DNA of 64,000 nucleotides from Bacteroides sp. (GTDB taxonomy: Bacteria > Bacteroidota > Bacteroidia > Bacteroidales > Bacteroidaceae): the NCBI GenBank assembly GCA_021202275.1, contig JAJQDI010000002.1, positions 1-64,000 on the forward strand, in the 5' to 3' direction. How positions within the stretch are numbered: position 1 is the first letter of the stretch; each line of letters begins with the position of its first letter. This document shows, piece after piece, positions 11,327-22,400 of the stretch. The position numbers and the translations under genes are program-made. A model generated the notes under the pieces. The model was given only the letters and a program-made list of their open reading frames with translations. It was not told the DNA's origin and did not search any database.

Positions 11327-11378
11327 CAACACTTACAAGGGCTATTTAATTAATAGATTTTATTAGAATCTGACTTTC

Positions 11379-12551
11379 TTACTCCGGAGTCATAGCTCTG
11401 TTACTCTGATCAATAATTTCCAGGGCAGTTCCCAGCCAGGTATCCACATCTTCCGGATAGTGCTGCGGTGTGAAACTCTCTATACGTTTATGACCCAGTC
11501 GTACTACTACCGCATTCTTTTCAGGGATGGCAAAGACATATTGTCCCAGTACGCCACGCATGTAGTTGACTTCCAATCCTTCGTAGATCAATTTCCAGAA
11601 CTGATAGCCGTATTGTTCGTTCCTGTCGTTATAGGTCTTATTGATCAGTGTGGTATCCAGCCGGAGCGCTTTCTCGAGATAAGAAGAGGATACCAGCTGT
11701 TTGCCTTCCCACTGACCTTTATTCAGAAGAAGCTGGCCAAACCGGGCAAAATCACGCACATTTGTATTGTAACAACAAAAGGCTTTTTCTACACCCTCCT
11801 TTTTATCGAGACTCCAGAGCGCGTCTTCTTCCGCGTGCATCGGAGTCCACAACTTCCGTGAGACATAGCTACTGATCGGTTCACCGGTGACCTCTTCCAG
11901 AATGAAGGAGAGAAGTTGTGTCACTACACTCTGGTATTCGAAATAGACTCCCGGTTCTTCTTTCTCCTTCAGGTCAAAGGTCTGTTTCACCAGGTTATTT
12001 CCATAATACAACTTGGTTGCGGGCGAAAAAATACTACCATAGGTTTCGTCAAAATCAAATCCGACACTCATGGTCAACAGGTGATGCAGGGTAAGCGTCT
12101 TACCACCATAACCGGTAAACTGCGGAAAAAAATCGGCTACCGGCTGGTCTGTACTTTTGATCAGACCTTCGTCCAACGCGCAGCCGATGGCCAGCGATAC
12201 AATACTTTTCGCCACAGAGAAAGAACCGGAGAGAGATTCCTGATAGTATCCGTCCCAATATTTTTCGAACAAGATAGTGGTGTCTTTAATAATGATATAG
12301 GCTACCGTACTGAGATCTTCAAAGACCGGAAGGTATTTTTCCGGGATCTGATACTCATTATAATCAGGAGCTATGTCCCAGGGTCTGGGAGAAGCTGCTT
12401 TCACCACCCGGTTCTCAAAAAAAGTATAATCGTCTATTTTGGAATCTCCATGTTTCAATGCCTGACGGAGGTAATAATTCGAAGGCAGGAAAAACCAGAC
12501 GACAAACAGCAACAGTACCAGTGCTAAAATAATACACGTAATCTTTTTCAT
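11379..12551 (-). CDS. Serine hydrolase, class C beta-lactamase-like
   Basis: 390 aa; SVAKSIVSLAIG (SxxK), YQSV motif, N-terminal signal anchor; stop TAA. Confidence 0.85.
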   Translation of the reverse strand: MKKITCIILALVLLLFVVWFFLPSNYYLRQALKHGDSKIDDYTFFENRVVKAASPRPWDIAPDYNEYQIPEKYLPVFEDLSTVAYIIIKDTTILFEKYWDGYYQESLSGSFSVAKSIVSLAIGCALDEGLIKSTDQPVADFFPQFTGYGGKTLTLHHLLTMSVGFDFDETYGSIFSPATKLYYGNNLVKQTFDLKEKEEPGVYFEYQSVVTQLLSFILEEVTGEPISSYVSRKLWTPMHAEEDALWSLDKKEGVEKAFCCYNTNVRDFARFGQLLLNKGQWEGKQLVSSSYLEKALRLDTTLINKTYNDRNEQYGYQFWKLIYEGLEVNYMRGVLGQYVFAIPEKNAVVVRLGHKRIESFTPQHYPEDVDTWLGTALEIIDQSNRAMTPE

Positions 12552-12827
12552 TCCATCATGTTTTTAGTGTTAATAATTTTATCAAACAAAATTAAAAAAA
12601 CTCTTTACAATCACAAGGAATTTAAATGATTTTTTGTTAAAATAGTTGCTATAAATAAAAACGGATGAAAATCCCAAAAAGTCAGGAAAAGACACTAAGC
12701 ACTACAATCAGGTAAAAAATTATGTTGAGATCTATAAAACAAGGAACAAAAAAACATCTTTTCAAAGATACAGACAAAACTAGTTTTAATAAAAAAACTC
12801 CCGGACAAACAGGTCCGTAAGAAGGAA

Positions 12828-12872
12828 CAAAAAACACCCTTCAAAAGTAGGCTAACTAACTTTTGAAGGGCA
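12828..12872 (-). terminator. Terminator downstream of susD1
   Basis: Inverted repeat CCCTTCAAAAGT...ACTTTTGAAGGG with minus-strand T run. Confidence 0.8.
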
Positions 12873-12936
12873 GTTCTTCCGGGCTATGTCTCCTTGTCAG
12901 GAAACGGGACAGTATATATTCCTTATGAAAAACGTT

Positions 12937-14913
12937 TTAGTAAGCCGGATGCTGCTGATCGGTCAGCCCCGGATTTACATCAATGATACTGGTTGTATTG
13001 AAGGGCAAGATCTCTACCTTATTCTTTTCCATTCCGTAGAACATCTCTGTGATCCAGGTGTTTTTGCTGGCAAGCCCTTCCACATCCACAATGGACAATC
13101 CGCCTCTCTGTTTCACGGAATTACAGCCAAACATATTCAGGATGGTATAAGTCACTTCCTCTACATCCACCCCCGCGGGTACGGCAGCGCGGGTAAAGTA
13201 GACATTGCCGTCACTGCCTTCGTAGAAGGTCTTTTCCAACGCTCCCTGACTGGAAGAGTTCAATGTATTCAACGTCGTTTCTTCTTCCGCGGTCAGTCCC
13301 AGCGAAGCGATATCCGCGTCGCTCATAGCGATATACGGAAGAGCGATGGTAGGATCTTTGAGTACCGCTTTACCATGATCTTTATATGCCCAGTACACAT
13401 CTACGTTGGCATAGCGTCCTTCGCGGCTGGCCAGCTGATACAGTTTTTCTTTCTCCGCGGTCAGGTAATCTACCAGGATGCCCCAGCGCGCCAGGTCACT
13501 CTTACGCAGCGATTCATTGGAAAGTTCCAGTTTGCGTTCCTGGATGATCGCGTCTCTGAATGCCTGATAGTCTGTCGGAGTGGTGCCGATCTTATCCGCA
13601 TCGTTCCGGAAGGCACGCAGACGCACCTGCTCATACGCTTTCACCGCTTCCGGGGTGGGTCCGTTGTGGAGTTCGTTCAATGCCTCGGCATACATCAGCA
13701 ATACATCCGAATACCTGAGCAACGGGAAGTTCACATTCTTGCGGGCATCCGACGGGCCCTTCTCTTTCAGCCAGTTGATGCGGTACTTACCCACTCCATG
13801 CCCGATCCATGTATTCATCTGGTATGAATCGTCGCCCAGGATCGCATAATTACAGATAGATACGTCGCGCCGCTGGTCTCCCTCGTCAAATTCGAAATAG
13901 AACGTGGGCATGGCTACCATCTGGGCCCCTCCTTTTCCGAAAGTAGCAGGCGTTCCGCTGGTAGGGATGGTATTTACATACGCCGTGCGCACATCCGGAG
14001 CATCCGGTCCGTAGGTACCGTATTCCAGCATCGTCTCGTTGTTGTATTCCTGCGCGCACAGATCGCGGAACACCTGATCGTAGTTATTCAATAGCGTATT
14101 TTCCCCTTTATCCATCACGGCTTTACAGGCATCTGCCGCGATCTGCAACAGTTCTCTGATACGGGCCTGGTCTTCCCGCTGGGCAATTCTCAGTGTACTG
14201 GGATTATAAGGCGTAGTGGAGAGATCCCAGCGCAGCGAATGTCCGGCCGCATACAGTGCTACCCGTGCCAGGATACCATAAGCCGCGTTTTTGGTGAAAC
14301 GTTCCGGTGTAGCTACCATGTTCTCACTTTGCCAGGGCAGCAGTTCCACCGCCTGTTGCAGGTCAGCTACACAGCGGTCCCAGATCGTATCCCGGTGTAC
14401 CCGGGAAGAAGAGAAAGTAGTCAGATCCGTAGTAGGAACATCCGAATAGGGTACATCTCCGTAAAAACGGACCAGGTTCCAGTAGGCATAGGCACGTATC
14501 GCCAGGGCTTCTCCCATCAGCGAGTTGATCTTCTTCTCTTCACTTTCATTTTCTGCTGTCAGGGAAGGTAGATTCCTGATACATACATTGGCATATTCAA
14601 TGGCTTTGTACATTCCGGTATAGGTACCGCTCAGCATACCGGTAAGGGCGGTATAGTCGTAGTTGGCTACATAATACTTGGAGTTGGACTCTGTAGAGCT
14701 CGATTCGTCTGTCCCCATCAGCAACTGATAACCCAATTCCTGGGTAAATATACTGGGGTAGGCTCCTACGACAGTCATCTCGGCCCTGCTGATGGTAGTA
14801 AAGATCGAGGAACTGTCTGCTTTGGATTCCGAAGGCATATCCAGCCAGTCTTCGCAAGAGGTGAATGCCAGGGCAAGGGCAGTAACACCTATTATATAGA
14901 TACTCTTTTTCAT
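12937..14913 (-). CDS. SusD/RagB-family outer-membrane lipoprotein (susD1)
   Basis: 658 aa; SCEDWLDMPSESKAD N-terminus typical of SusD; stop TAA. Confidence 0.93.
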   Translation of the reverse strand: MKKSIYIIGVTALALAFTSCEDWLDMPSESKADSSSIFTTISRAEMTVVGAYPSIFTQELGYQLLMGTDESSSTESNSKYYVANYDYTALTGMLSGTYTGMYKAIEYANVCIRNLPSLTAENESEEKKINSLMGEALAIRAYAYWNLVRFYGDVPYSDVPTTDLTTFSSSRVHRDTIWDRCVADLQQAVELLPWQSENMVATPERFTKNAAYGILARVALYAAGHSLRWDLSTTPYNPSTLRIAQREDQARIRELLQIAADACKAVMDKGENTLLNNYDQVFRDLCAQEYNNETMLEYGTYGPDAPDVRTAYVNTIPTSGTPATFGKGGAQMVAMPTFYFEFDEGDQRRDVSICNYAILGDDSYQMNTWIGHGVGKYRINWLKEKGPSDARKNVNFPLLRYSDVLLMYAEALNELHNGPTPEAVKAYEQVRLRAFRNDADKIGTTPTDYQAFRDAIIQERKLELSNESLRKSDLARWGILVDYLTAEKEKLYQLASREGRYANVDVYWAYKDHGKAVLKDPTIALPYIAMSDADIASLGLTAEEETTLNTLNSSSQGALEKTFYEGSDGNVYFTRAAVPAGVDVEEVTYTILNMFGCNSVKQRGGLSIVDVEGLASKNTWITEMFYGMEKNKVEILPFNTTSIIDVNPGLTDQQHPAY

Positions 14914-14926
14914 ACGTATATACTGT

Positions 14927-17900
14927 TTATAATGTTAAGTTGATACCCAATACCCAGCTCTTGGCACGCGGGAAAGAGGAGTTGTCGATCCCCGGGGTGA
15001 GGGAACTGCTGGTAGTAGCCGAATCCGAGGAGCGGCTGATAGAAACTTCCGGGTCGTATCCGGAATAGCTGGTGAATGTATAGATATTGTTCAGTGTTCC
15101 ATAGACACGTACAGAACTGATCTTCGCCCGCTGTACCAGTTTTTTGGGCAGCGTATATCCCAGGGTGATCGTGTTCAGGCGCAGGAACGAACCATTCTCG
15201 ATGTAATAACTGCTATGGTCGCTGATCGCGTTCTTGTTGTTGGAAGAGATGTTCCATACTTTGTTCTTGCTGTCCTGATCGGGATTCAAAGCAGCCAGAC
15301 GATCCAGGTCGGTAGTCTCTTTTCCCGTCGCAGGGTCAATCAACGTAAAACGATCTTTCATCTTGGCCAGCGTGTTCTGGTTGGCCATATACGGACCGAT
15401 AAAACGCTGTGTACTCATGTTGAACACCTTATTGCCGTAGACAAAATTCATAAAGATGCTCAGGTCGAAACCTTTGTAAGCGAAGGTATTGTTCATACCA
15501 CCGGTGAACTTGGGCTGCGCGTTTCCGATCACGGTACGGTCATTGATGGAATATACCGGATGTCCGTCATCATCTACCTCTCCAGCCACATCTTTGTATT
15601 TGACATCTCCCGGTCGCACATTGTCGCGGACTGTTCCTTTCAGATAGGGTATACCTTCCTTCAGTGTATAGGAGCCATCGGCATTCTGGGTAAAGTCGGT
15701 CGTCTTATAAATACCGTCATACTGCAATCCGTAGAATTGCCCCAACGGTTTTCCCACCTCGATCTTATATCCCATTCTGCTTTCGTAGTCCTGTATCCAG
15801 CTGTCTATCTCGTCGTCTCTGTACAGGTCAAGTACTTTGGAACGATTGAAAGCGATGTTGAAATCCGTAGTCCAGGTAAATCCTTTGGTGCGTACATTCT
15901 GTGTATTCACCACGATTTCTACCCCGCGGTTGCGGATAGAACCTAAATTCTGGATCTGTGTGGAATATCCGGTGGAAGTAGGGATCTTATTGGACACCAA
16001 CAGGTTGTTGGATTCATTGTTGTACCAGTCTACCGAGAAGTTGAGCCGGCTGCTGAACAGCGAAACATCTACTCCCACGTTGGTAGTTGTGGTCTTTTCC
16101 CACTTCAGATCCGGATTTCCCAACGTAGTACCGGGTACATAGGTAATATACTCGCTTCCGTTGTATCCGTACACTCCCGAACCGTAGGTAGTGGCATACA
16201 TATTGTCTTTGATGTTGTTGTTACCGGAAGTACCGTAACCGATCCGTACTTTCAGGTTGTTCACAAAATCTGCGCGTTCCATAAAGGCCTCTTCGGAGAT
16301 ACGCCAGGCCACGGAAGCAGACGGAAAGTAACCCCACTGGTTGCCCCGTGCAAATTTCGAAGAGCCGTCGCCACGGAGCGTACCGGTAAAGAGGTAGCGA
16401 TCTTTCAGGTTATAGGAGAGACGACCGAATACGGATACCAATCCCATCCTTGTCTTATCCGACGCGCGGGAATAGGGCGTACCCATCTTCACATCATTGA
16501 GTCCGAAGTTCCCATCGGAGAATTTACGATACTCATTGTCCAGTTTCATGGTCTCCATGTAGTAGGTTTCTTGTCCCACCAATACAGTGAAACGGTGTAT
16601 ATCGGCCAGACTGAACGCATAATTCAGCGTATTGGTCACCTGCCAGGAGTATTTCTCACTGTTGTTCCTGTACCCGTATCCATAGGGGCTATCGTTGGAT
16701 TTTGCCTGCTTGGTAGAGCCGTCGTCCCAATAGTCGTGGCGTACCTGCTGCCAGAGGTAACTTCCGGAGGTGCGGAAAGTGAGGTCTTTCAGGATATCTA
16801 TTTCCAACCCGACATTTACCGTAGCCATACGGGTGTATTTCTTGTTGGTAATAGCCAGGTTGTCCAGCAGGGGGTTGTTGGCATCGTAGTTGGGATCTCC
16901 CATGATATCGGAGAGTTCAGTGCCGAGATCGGAACCGATCATCTGTTCATTGGTCCAGCGGATACCACCGGTGATGGGTTGAAGGATCGTCTGCTTGAGT
17001 TTACCCCCTAAGGAACCGCCTCCGTCCAGTTTGGTCATCTGAAGATTGGAAGAGAAATCGAATCGCACCCCTTTCCAGAGTTCGTGATTGATCTTTGTAC
17101 GGATGTTGTTGCGCTGGTATCCCGACCGCTCCATGATACCGTCCTGTCCGGTATAGTTGTAACTGAATATGTATCTGGTCTTGTCGCTCCCTCCGCTCAC
17201 GTTTACATTGTGGTTCTGGGTCACTCCGGTATTGCCAAACACCAGATCCTGCCAGTCGATCCCCGCGCGGTTGCCATATTCCTGTTCGATGCGGCTGTAA
17301 GCACCGGTATAAAAATCAGGGGCATTCACATCGCCGCCAAACAGGTTGGCAAACTCGTTCTGGCCGCCACGAAGAGACTAAAACTCGTATTGGTATTTCA
17401 CGTAATCCTCTACGCCCAGCAAGTTCAGTTTCTTTCCCAGTCTGTCGAAGCTGACAAATCCATTGCAGGAAACCTCCGTCTTGCCGGATTTACCCGATTT
17501 GGTCGTGATCAGGATCACCCCGTTCGAACCACGCGCGCCGTAAATTGCTGTGGCGGAAGCGTCTTTCATCACATCGATGCTTTCTATATCGTTGATGTCT
17601 ACATTCTGCAAACCGTTCTCCATCTGGAAACCGTCTACAATATACAGCGGATCGGTACCCTGAGTGATGGAAGTACCTCCACGTACCGTAATGTTGATAT
17701 CGGCTCCGGGAGCACCACTGGCCGTAACGATCTGCACCCCGGCAGCTTTACCCGCCAATGCCTGCGCGGCGGTAGTTACCGGAGACATGCGCAATTCATC
17801 GGCACCCACGGATACGGAAGAGCCCGTCAGGTCTCTGCGCTTCACTTTGGCGTACCCGATTGCTACCACTTCGTCCAGCATGTGAGAAGATTCCCGCAAC

Positions 17901-18187
17901 ATAACATCAATACGGGTCTGGTTGCCAATGGTAATAATCTGAGTGTCATAGCCAATAAAGGAGATAGTCAGTTCTTTGTCCGCAGGAGATACGGTAAGTG
18001 TGTAGTTACCGTCCATATCGGTAATAGTTCCATTAGAACTTCCTTTCACTGAAACGGAAGCACCAATGACAACATCCATTGCATCTCTTACCGTACCAGT
18101 AATTGTTTTGTTCTGTGCCAATATGCTTATCGGGCAGCCTAATAGCATGACTATCAATAAGCATAGATTTTTGTGTAAGATTCTCAT
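14927..18187 (-). pseudogene. SusC/RagA-family TonB-linked receptor (susC1) interrupted by one in-frame TAG (17378-17380)
   Basis: ORFs 17378-18187 and 14927-17329 are in the same frame (offset divisible by 3). The junction reads ...VEDYVKYQYEF-TAG-SLRGGQNEFANLFGGDVNAPDFY..., with homology to susC2 continuing on both sides. Confidence 0.92.
17999..18040 (-). repeat. Inverted-repeat site A (42 bp) inside susC1
   Basis: Minus strand AGTTCTAATGGAACTATTACCGATATGGACGGTAACTACACA, identical to the plus strand at 19488-19529. Confidence 0.97.
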
Positions 18188-18266
18188 AGATTATTAATAT
18201 ATAATGATTAATAAATAAATTCAAGCTTAACAATGTGTCTGTGACTATGTATGTGAGGTTACACAG

Positions 18267-18274
18267 CAAAAGTA
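18267..18274 (-). promoter_or_regulatory. Candidate -7 element of susC1 promoter
   Basis: Minus-strand TACTTTTG (TAnnTTTG), about 80 bp upstream of the susC1 ATG. Confidence 0.6.
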
Positions 18275-18451
18275 GAAAGTATGCCTAAGCAAGGAGATAT
18301 TTTTTTTGATTGAAACACTTTCGTATTTGATCTTAAATGACGGAAAGTTCAGGTCAGGGCATAAAAATCACAGAGTTAATAAATTGATTACTAACTAATT
18401 TGATTTTCTATTAATCATTTTGATCTTTTCGCCGGGCTACGAAAAGCGGCA

Positions 18452-19375
18452 TCAGCCCTCTTCTTCTTCGGCATTGGTTTCCCTGCCGTAAGACCGATAT
18501 TCGAGCGGAGTAAAGCCCGTACGTTTTTTGAAAAGTGAGAAAAAGTGTTCGGTAGATTTATAGTCCAACATAAAAGATATTTCTTTCACCGAATGCGACA
18601 TCCCTACCAGCAGTTGTTTGGCTTTGCGTAACTTCAGTTCCTGAAAGTATTTGGCCGGAGCATATCCTGTATAGTCTTTGAATACTTTACGAAACCAGGA
18701 ATAGCTGATGTTGAGTTTCATGGCCAGTTCTTCCGGGTCTATATTCTTGAATACATTTTCATTCATAATGATCTTGGCCTGTTCGATCTTCTGATCCACA
18801 TCTCCTATTTCGTATATCTTATTTTTGGAGATGGATAAGATCATACCGATCATATGCAGTACGATCCCTGACAGGTATTGCTGAGCGGATATTTTGTCCG
18901 ATTCCGCAATCTCGAGAGCCCGGGAGAACAAGTTGACAAGTTCTTCATTCAAACCCACTTCCAGGATCTGATTTTCTTTGGTCAGAAAAGAACCTTTAAT
19001 GATATGATCAATAATAGTACCCTCAAATCCAATATAATATTCGTTCCATCCTGTTTGCATAAACGGATAATAGGTGTGCCACTGCCCCGGAAAAAGCATC
19101 ATCAGTCTGCCTTTGCACACCTGCTTTTCCGGAGTGGTCTCAGAGGTAAACAGTCCCCTCCCTTTGGTGATATATACAAGTTGGTATTCACGAAGAATGC
19201 GGCCTTTCTTGGCATTGAAGAAGTACCCGGTCGGATGATCTTTCAGAGGATAAGGAGAGTTGGGTTTGATAGACTGGAAGCCCACCGTATTTACACAAAG
19301 ACCAAATTTCCGATCCATGTCATTTACTATCAAATATTTGAATTCAACCCCCAGGTCATTATAGTTTTTAGTCAT
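18452..19375 (-). CDS. AraC-family transcriptional regulator, inside the predicted invertible segment
   Basis: C-terminal double HTH (MKLNISYSWFRKVFKDYTGYAPAKYFQELKLRKAKQLL...EISFMLDYKSTEHFFSLFKKRTGFTPLEYR). The start MTKNYNDLG is preferred over the upstream M because the latter overlaps a -7 element. Confidence 0.9.
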   Translation of the reverse strand: MTKNYNDLGVEFKYLIVNDMDRKFGLCVNTVGFQSIKPNSPYPLKDHPTGYFFNAKKGRILREYQLVYITKGRGLFTSETTPEKQVCKGRLMMLFPGQWHTYYPFMQTGWNEYYIGFEGTIIDHIIKGSFLTKENQILEVGLNEELVNLFSRALEIAESDKISAQQYLSGIVLHMIGMILSISKNKIYEIGDVDQKIEQAKIIMNENVFKNIDPEELAMKLNISYSWFRKVFKDYTGYAPAKYFQELKLRKAKQLLVGMSHSVKEISFMLDYKSTEHFFSLFKKRTGFTPLEYRSYGRETNAEEEEG

Positions 19376-19405
19376 ATCGTGTTCTTCGTATAATATTGGT
19401 GTGAG

Positions 19406-19413
19406 CAAAAATA
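19406..19413 (-). promoter_or_regulatory. Candidate -7 element of the AraC-type gene
   Basis: Minus-strand TATTTTTG, about 30 bp upstream of MTKNYND. Confidence 0.55.
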
Positions 19414-19452
19414 GAGATTATTTTTAATTTTCCATGTAAAACCATCTTCTAA

Positions 19453-19470
19453 TAGTTCTAATGGAACTAT
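19453..19470 (+). repeat. Additional core site B
   Basis: TAGTTCTAATGGAACTAT, identical to 19487-19504; core TAGTTC-TAATG-GAACTA is a 6-bp-arm palindrome with a 5-bp spacer. Confidence 0.95.
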
Positions 19471-19484
19471 ATTTTTGATCGGGT

Positions 19485-22400
19485 AGTAGTTCTAATGGAA
19501 CTATTACCGATATGGACGGTAACTACACAATCACAGTGTCTCCGACCGATAAGGAGCTCACCTTTTCCTTTGTGGGGTATGATACGCAGACTGTGACGAT
19601 CGGCAACCAGACCCGTATAGATGTTACTTTGCAGGAGACTTCTCATCTGTTGGATGAAGTGGTAGCAATCGGGTATGCCAAAGTGAAGCGTAAAGACCTG
19701 ACCGGAGCTATCTCTTCCGTGTCGGGTGGAGAACTGGCTTCCGTACCGGTCATCAGCGCCGCCCAAGCCCTGCAGGGGAAAGCAGCGGGGGTGAATATCG
19801 TTTCTTCCAGCGGAGCTCCGGGTGCGGATGTGAACATAACGATCCGTGGGGGAACGTCGATCACGCAGAGTACCAAACCAATCTATATAGTAGATGGATT
19901 TGAAATGAGTGACGCGCTCACCACGATTGACATCAACGACATTGAAAGCATTGAAGTACTGAAAGATGCTTCTTCCACAGCGATCTATGGCTCCCGGGGT
20001 TCGAATGGTATCATCCTGATCACCACCAAGTCGGGCAAGCAGGGAAAAACCACGGTCAACTACAATACCTACCTCTCGTTCGACAAACTTTCCAAAAAAC
20101 TGAATATGATGGCCAACGCCGAAGAATTCGTGAAATACCAGTACGAACTGGCCGAATTACAGGGAAAGACCACCCAATGGAGCAATGTATTCGACAACAG
20201 CCTGGGAGTGGATAGTCCGGATTTCTACACAGGTGCCTACGGGCGTATCAGTCAGCGTTATGGCGACGACTACGCGATCGACTGGCAGGACGAAGTGTTT
20301 GGCGGCTCTGTCCTCACTCAGACCCATAATGTGAGTATTTCTACAGGTACGGACAAGACGCAGGTATTGCTGAGTTACAACTACAGCGCGCAGGACGGTT
20401 TACTGGCCAACCACAGTGTCAACAAAAGCACGATCCGCACCAAAGTAAATTCGGAACTGTACAAAGGCATCCGTGTAGATTTCAATTCGATGTTCTCTAC
20501 CCGGTCTACCGACGGCGGGGGTACCTATTCGGGCATGAAGAATGTGCTGTTGCAACCCATCAATGGCGGTACCCTGTTCACCCGGGACGAACTGCTCCAT
20601 ACACAGACCTATCCCAACTTCTCCAGTCTGGACTCCGGTTTCGATACGGCCAACCCGCTGGTGCAGAACGAAGCTTCTACGTCGAACAAACGCAACCGTA
20701 TCTTCTCGGTGAATGCCGGTCTGGAAATTGATCTCCTGAAACACTTCACCTGGCGCACGGCAGGACTCTACTCGTGGTCGCACAGCAAGTCGACCTCGTT
20801 TGCCGATGAAAACTCCACATCCTACATCATGGACCCGGTGAATACCGGGATCAACGGCAGCATCGGCAACGAAGAGTCCTACCGATATCAGATCACCAAT
20901 ACGCTGAACTACTTCCAGACATTCGCGCAGAAACACAAGGTCAATGTGCTGCTGGGACATGAGGTTGTCTATACCGAGAAGGAAAGTGATTCGATGAAGC
21001 TCAGGCAATTCCCGTATCCCAACTTCGGACTGGATGATATATCCAACGCGACTGTATATGACAAATCCTCAGGTCACTCCCGCAACGGCCTGGTATCTGC
21101 TTTCGCATGTGTTAACTATACGTTCGACGAACGCTACCTGCTGACCGCTACGATCCGTGGCGACGGCTCTTCCAAGTTTGCCAGAGGCAACAAATGGGGC
21201 ATCTTCCCTTCCGTATCGGGCGCGTGGCGTGTTTCGGAAGAACGTTTCTGGAAAAATAACATCGGGGACGCGGTCAACAACCTGAAACTGCGTGCGGGAT
21301 ACGGGGTAACCGGTAACAACGGTATCGGCGATAACCTGTATACAACTACCATCTCCCAAACAGACTATCCGATCAACAATACGGTGGGAAATCCGGCCTA
21401 TGTACCCAGTACGACCCTGGGGAATAAAAACCTCAAATGGGAAACCCTGCACGCGACTAACATCGGTGTGGACCTGTCTTTTTTGAACAGCCGTATCAAC
21501 TTTACCGTGGAATGGTACAACAACCAGATCAGCGATATGCTGATGAAAAGTGTGATCCCGGCCTCTACGGGATATACCAGCCAGTACCAGAACGCAGGTA
21601 AGATGCGCAACCGGGGATGGGAGTTCACACTCAACACAACCAATATACAGACCAAAAACTTCCGCTGGACCAGCGATCTGAACCTGGCTTTCAACAAATC
21701 CAAGGTAATTTCTCTGGAACAGGATCTGGAGTACAAAACCTTCACCGTGGGGGGCAACCGCTCGGGAACGCTGAACTACTATGCCGTAGTGAATGAGAGA
21801 CTGGGCGATATGTATGGATATGTGTATCAGGGTATTTACACTACAGACGACTTTATTCAGGCAGCCGACGGTACCCTGACCCTGAAAGAGGGTGTAGTAA
21901 AACCTTACGGAGACGCTGTTCCCCAGCCGGGCGATATCAAGTTTGCCGCGGACAATGAAGAGGGCGACCAGTTTACCCGGGAAATGGTGAAGATCGGTAA
22001 CGGTACTCCGGACTGCATCGGTGGGTTCAACAATATATTTACCTACAAAGGATTTGACCTGAGCATCTTCATGACCTTCTCCATCGGCAACGATGTGTAC
22101 AACGCAACCAAACATAGCATGAGCCCCTATGCGCTCTATCAGAATGTACCTACGGAATTCGGCGACAATTATTACCGCCTGATCGACCCGGCTACAGGAC
22201 AGAAAGCAACTACACTGGCGCGCCTGAAAGAGTTGAATCCGGACGAAGCATCCCGTACCTGGAGTCTGAACAATACCAACTCCAGCTACATCACCTATCC
22301 TTCTTCTTATTACGTGGAAGACGGTTCTTACCTGCGTATCGCGCAGGTGACCCTCGGCTATTCACTGCCCAGGAAGTGGTTGCAGAAAGTGATGATCTCC

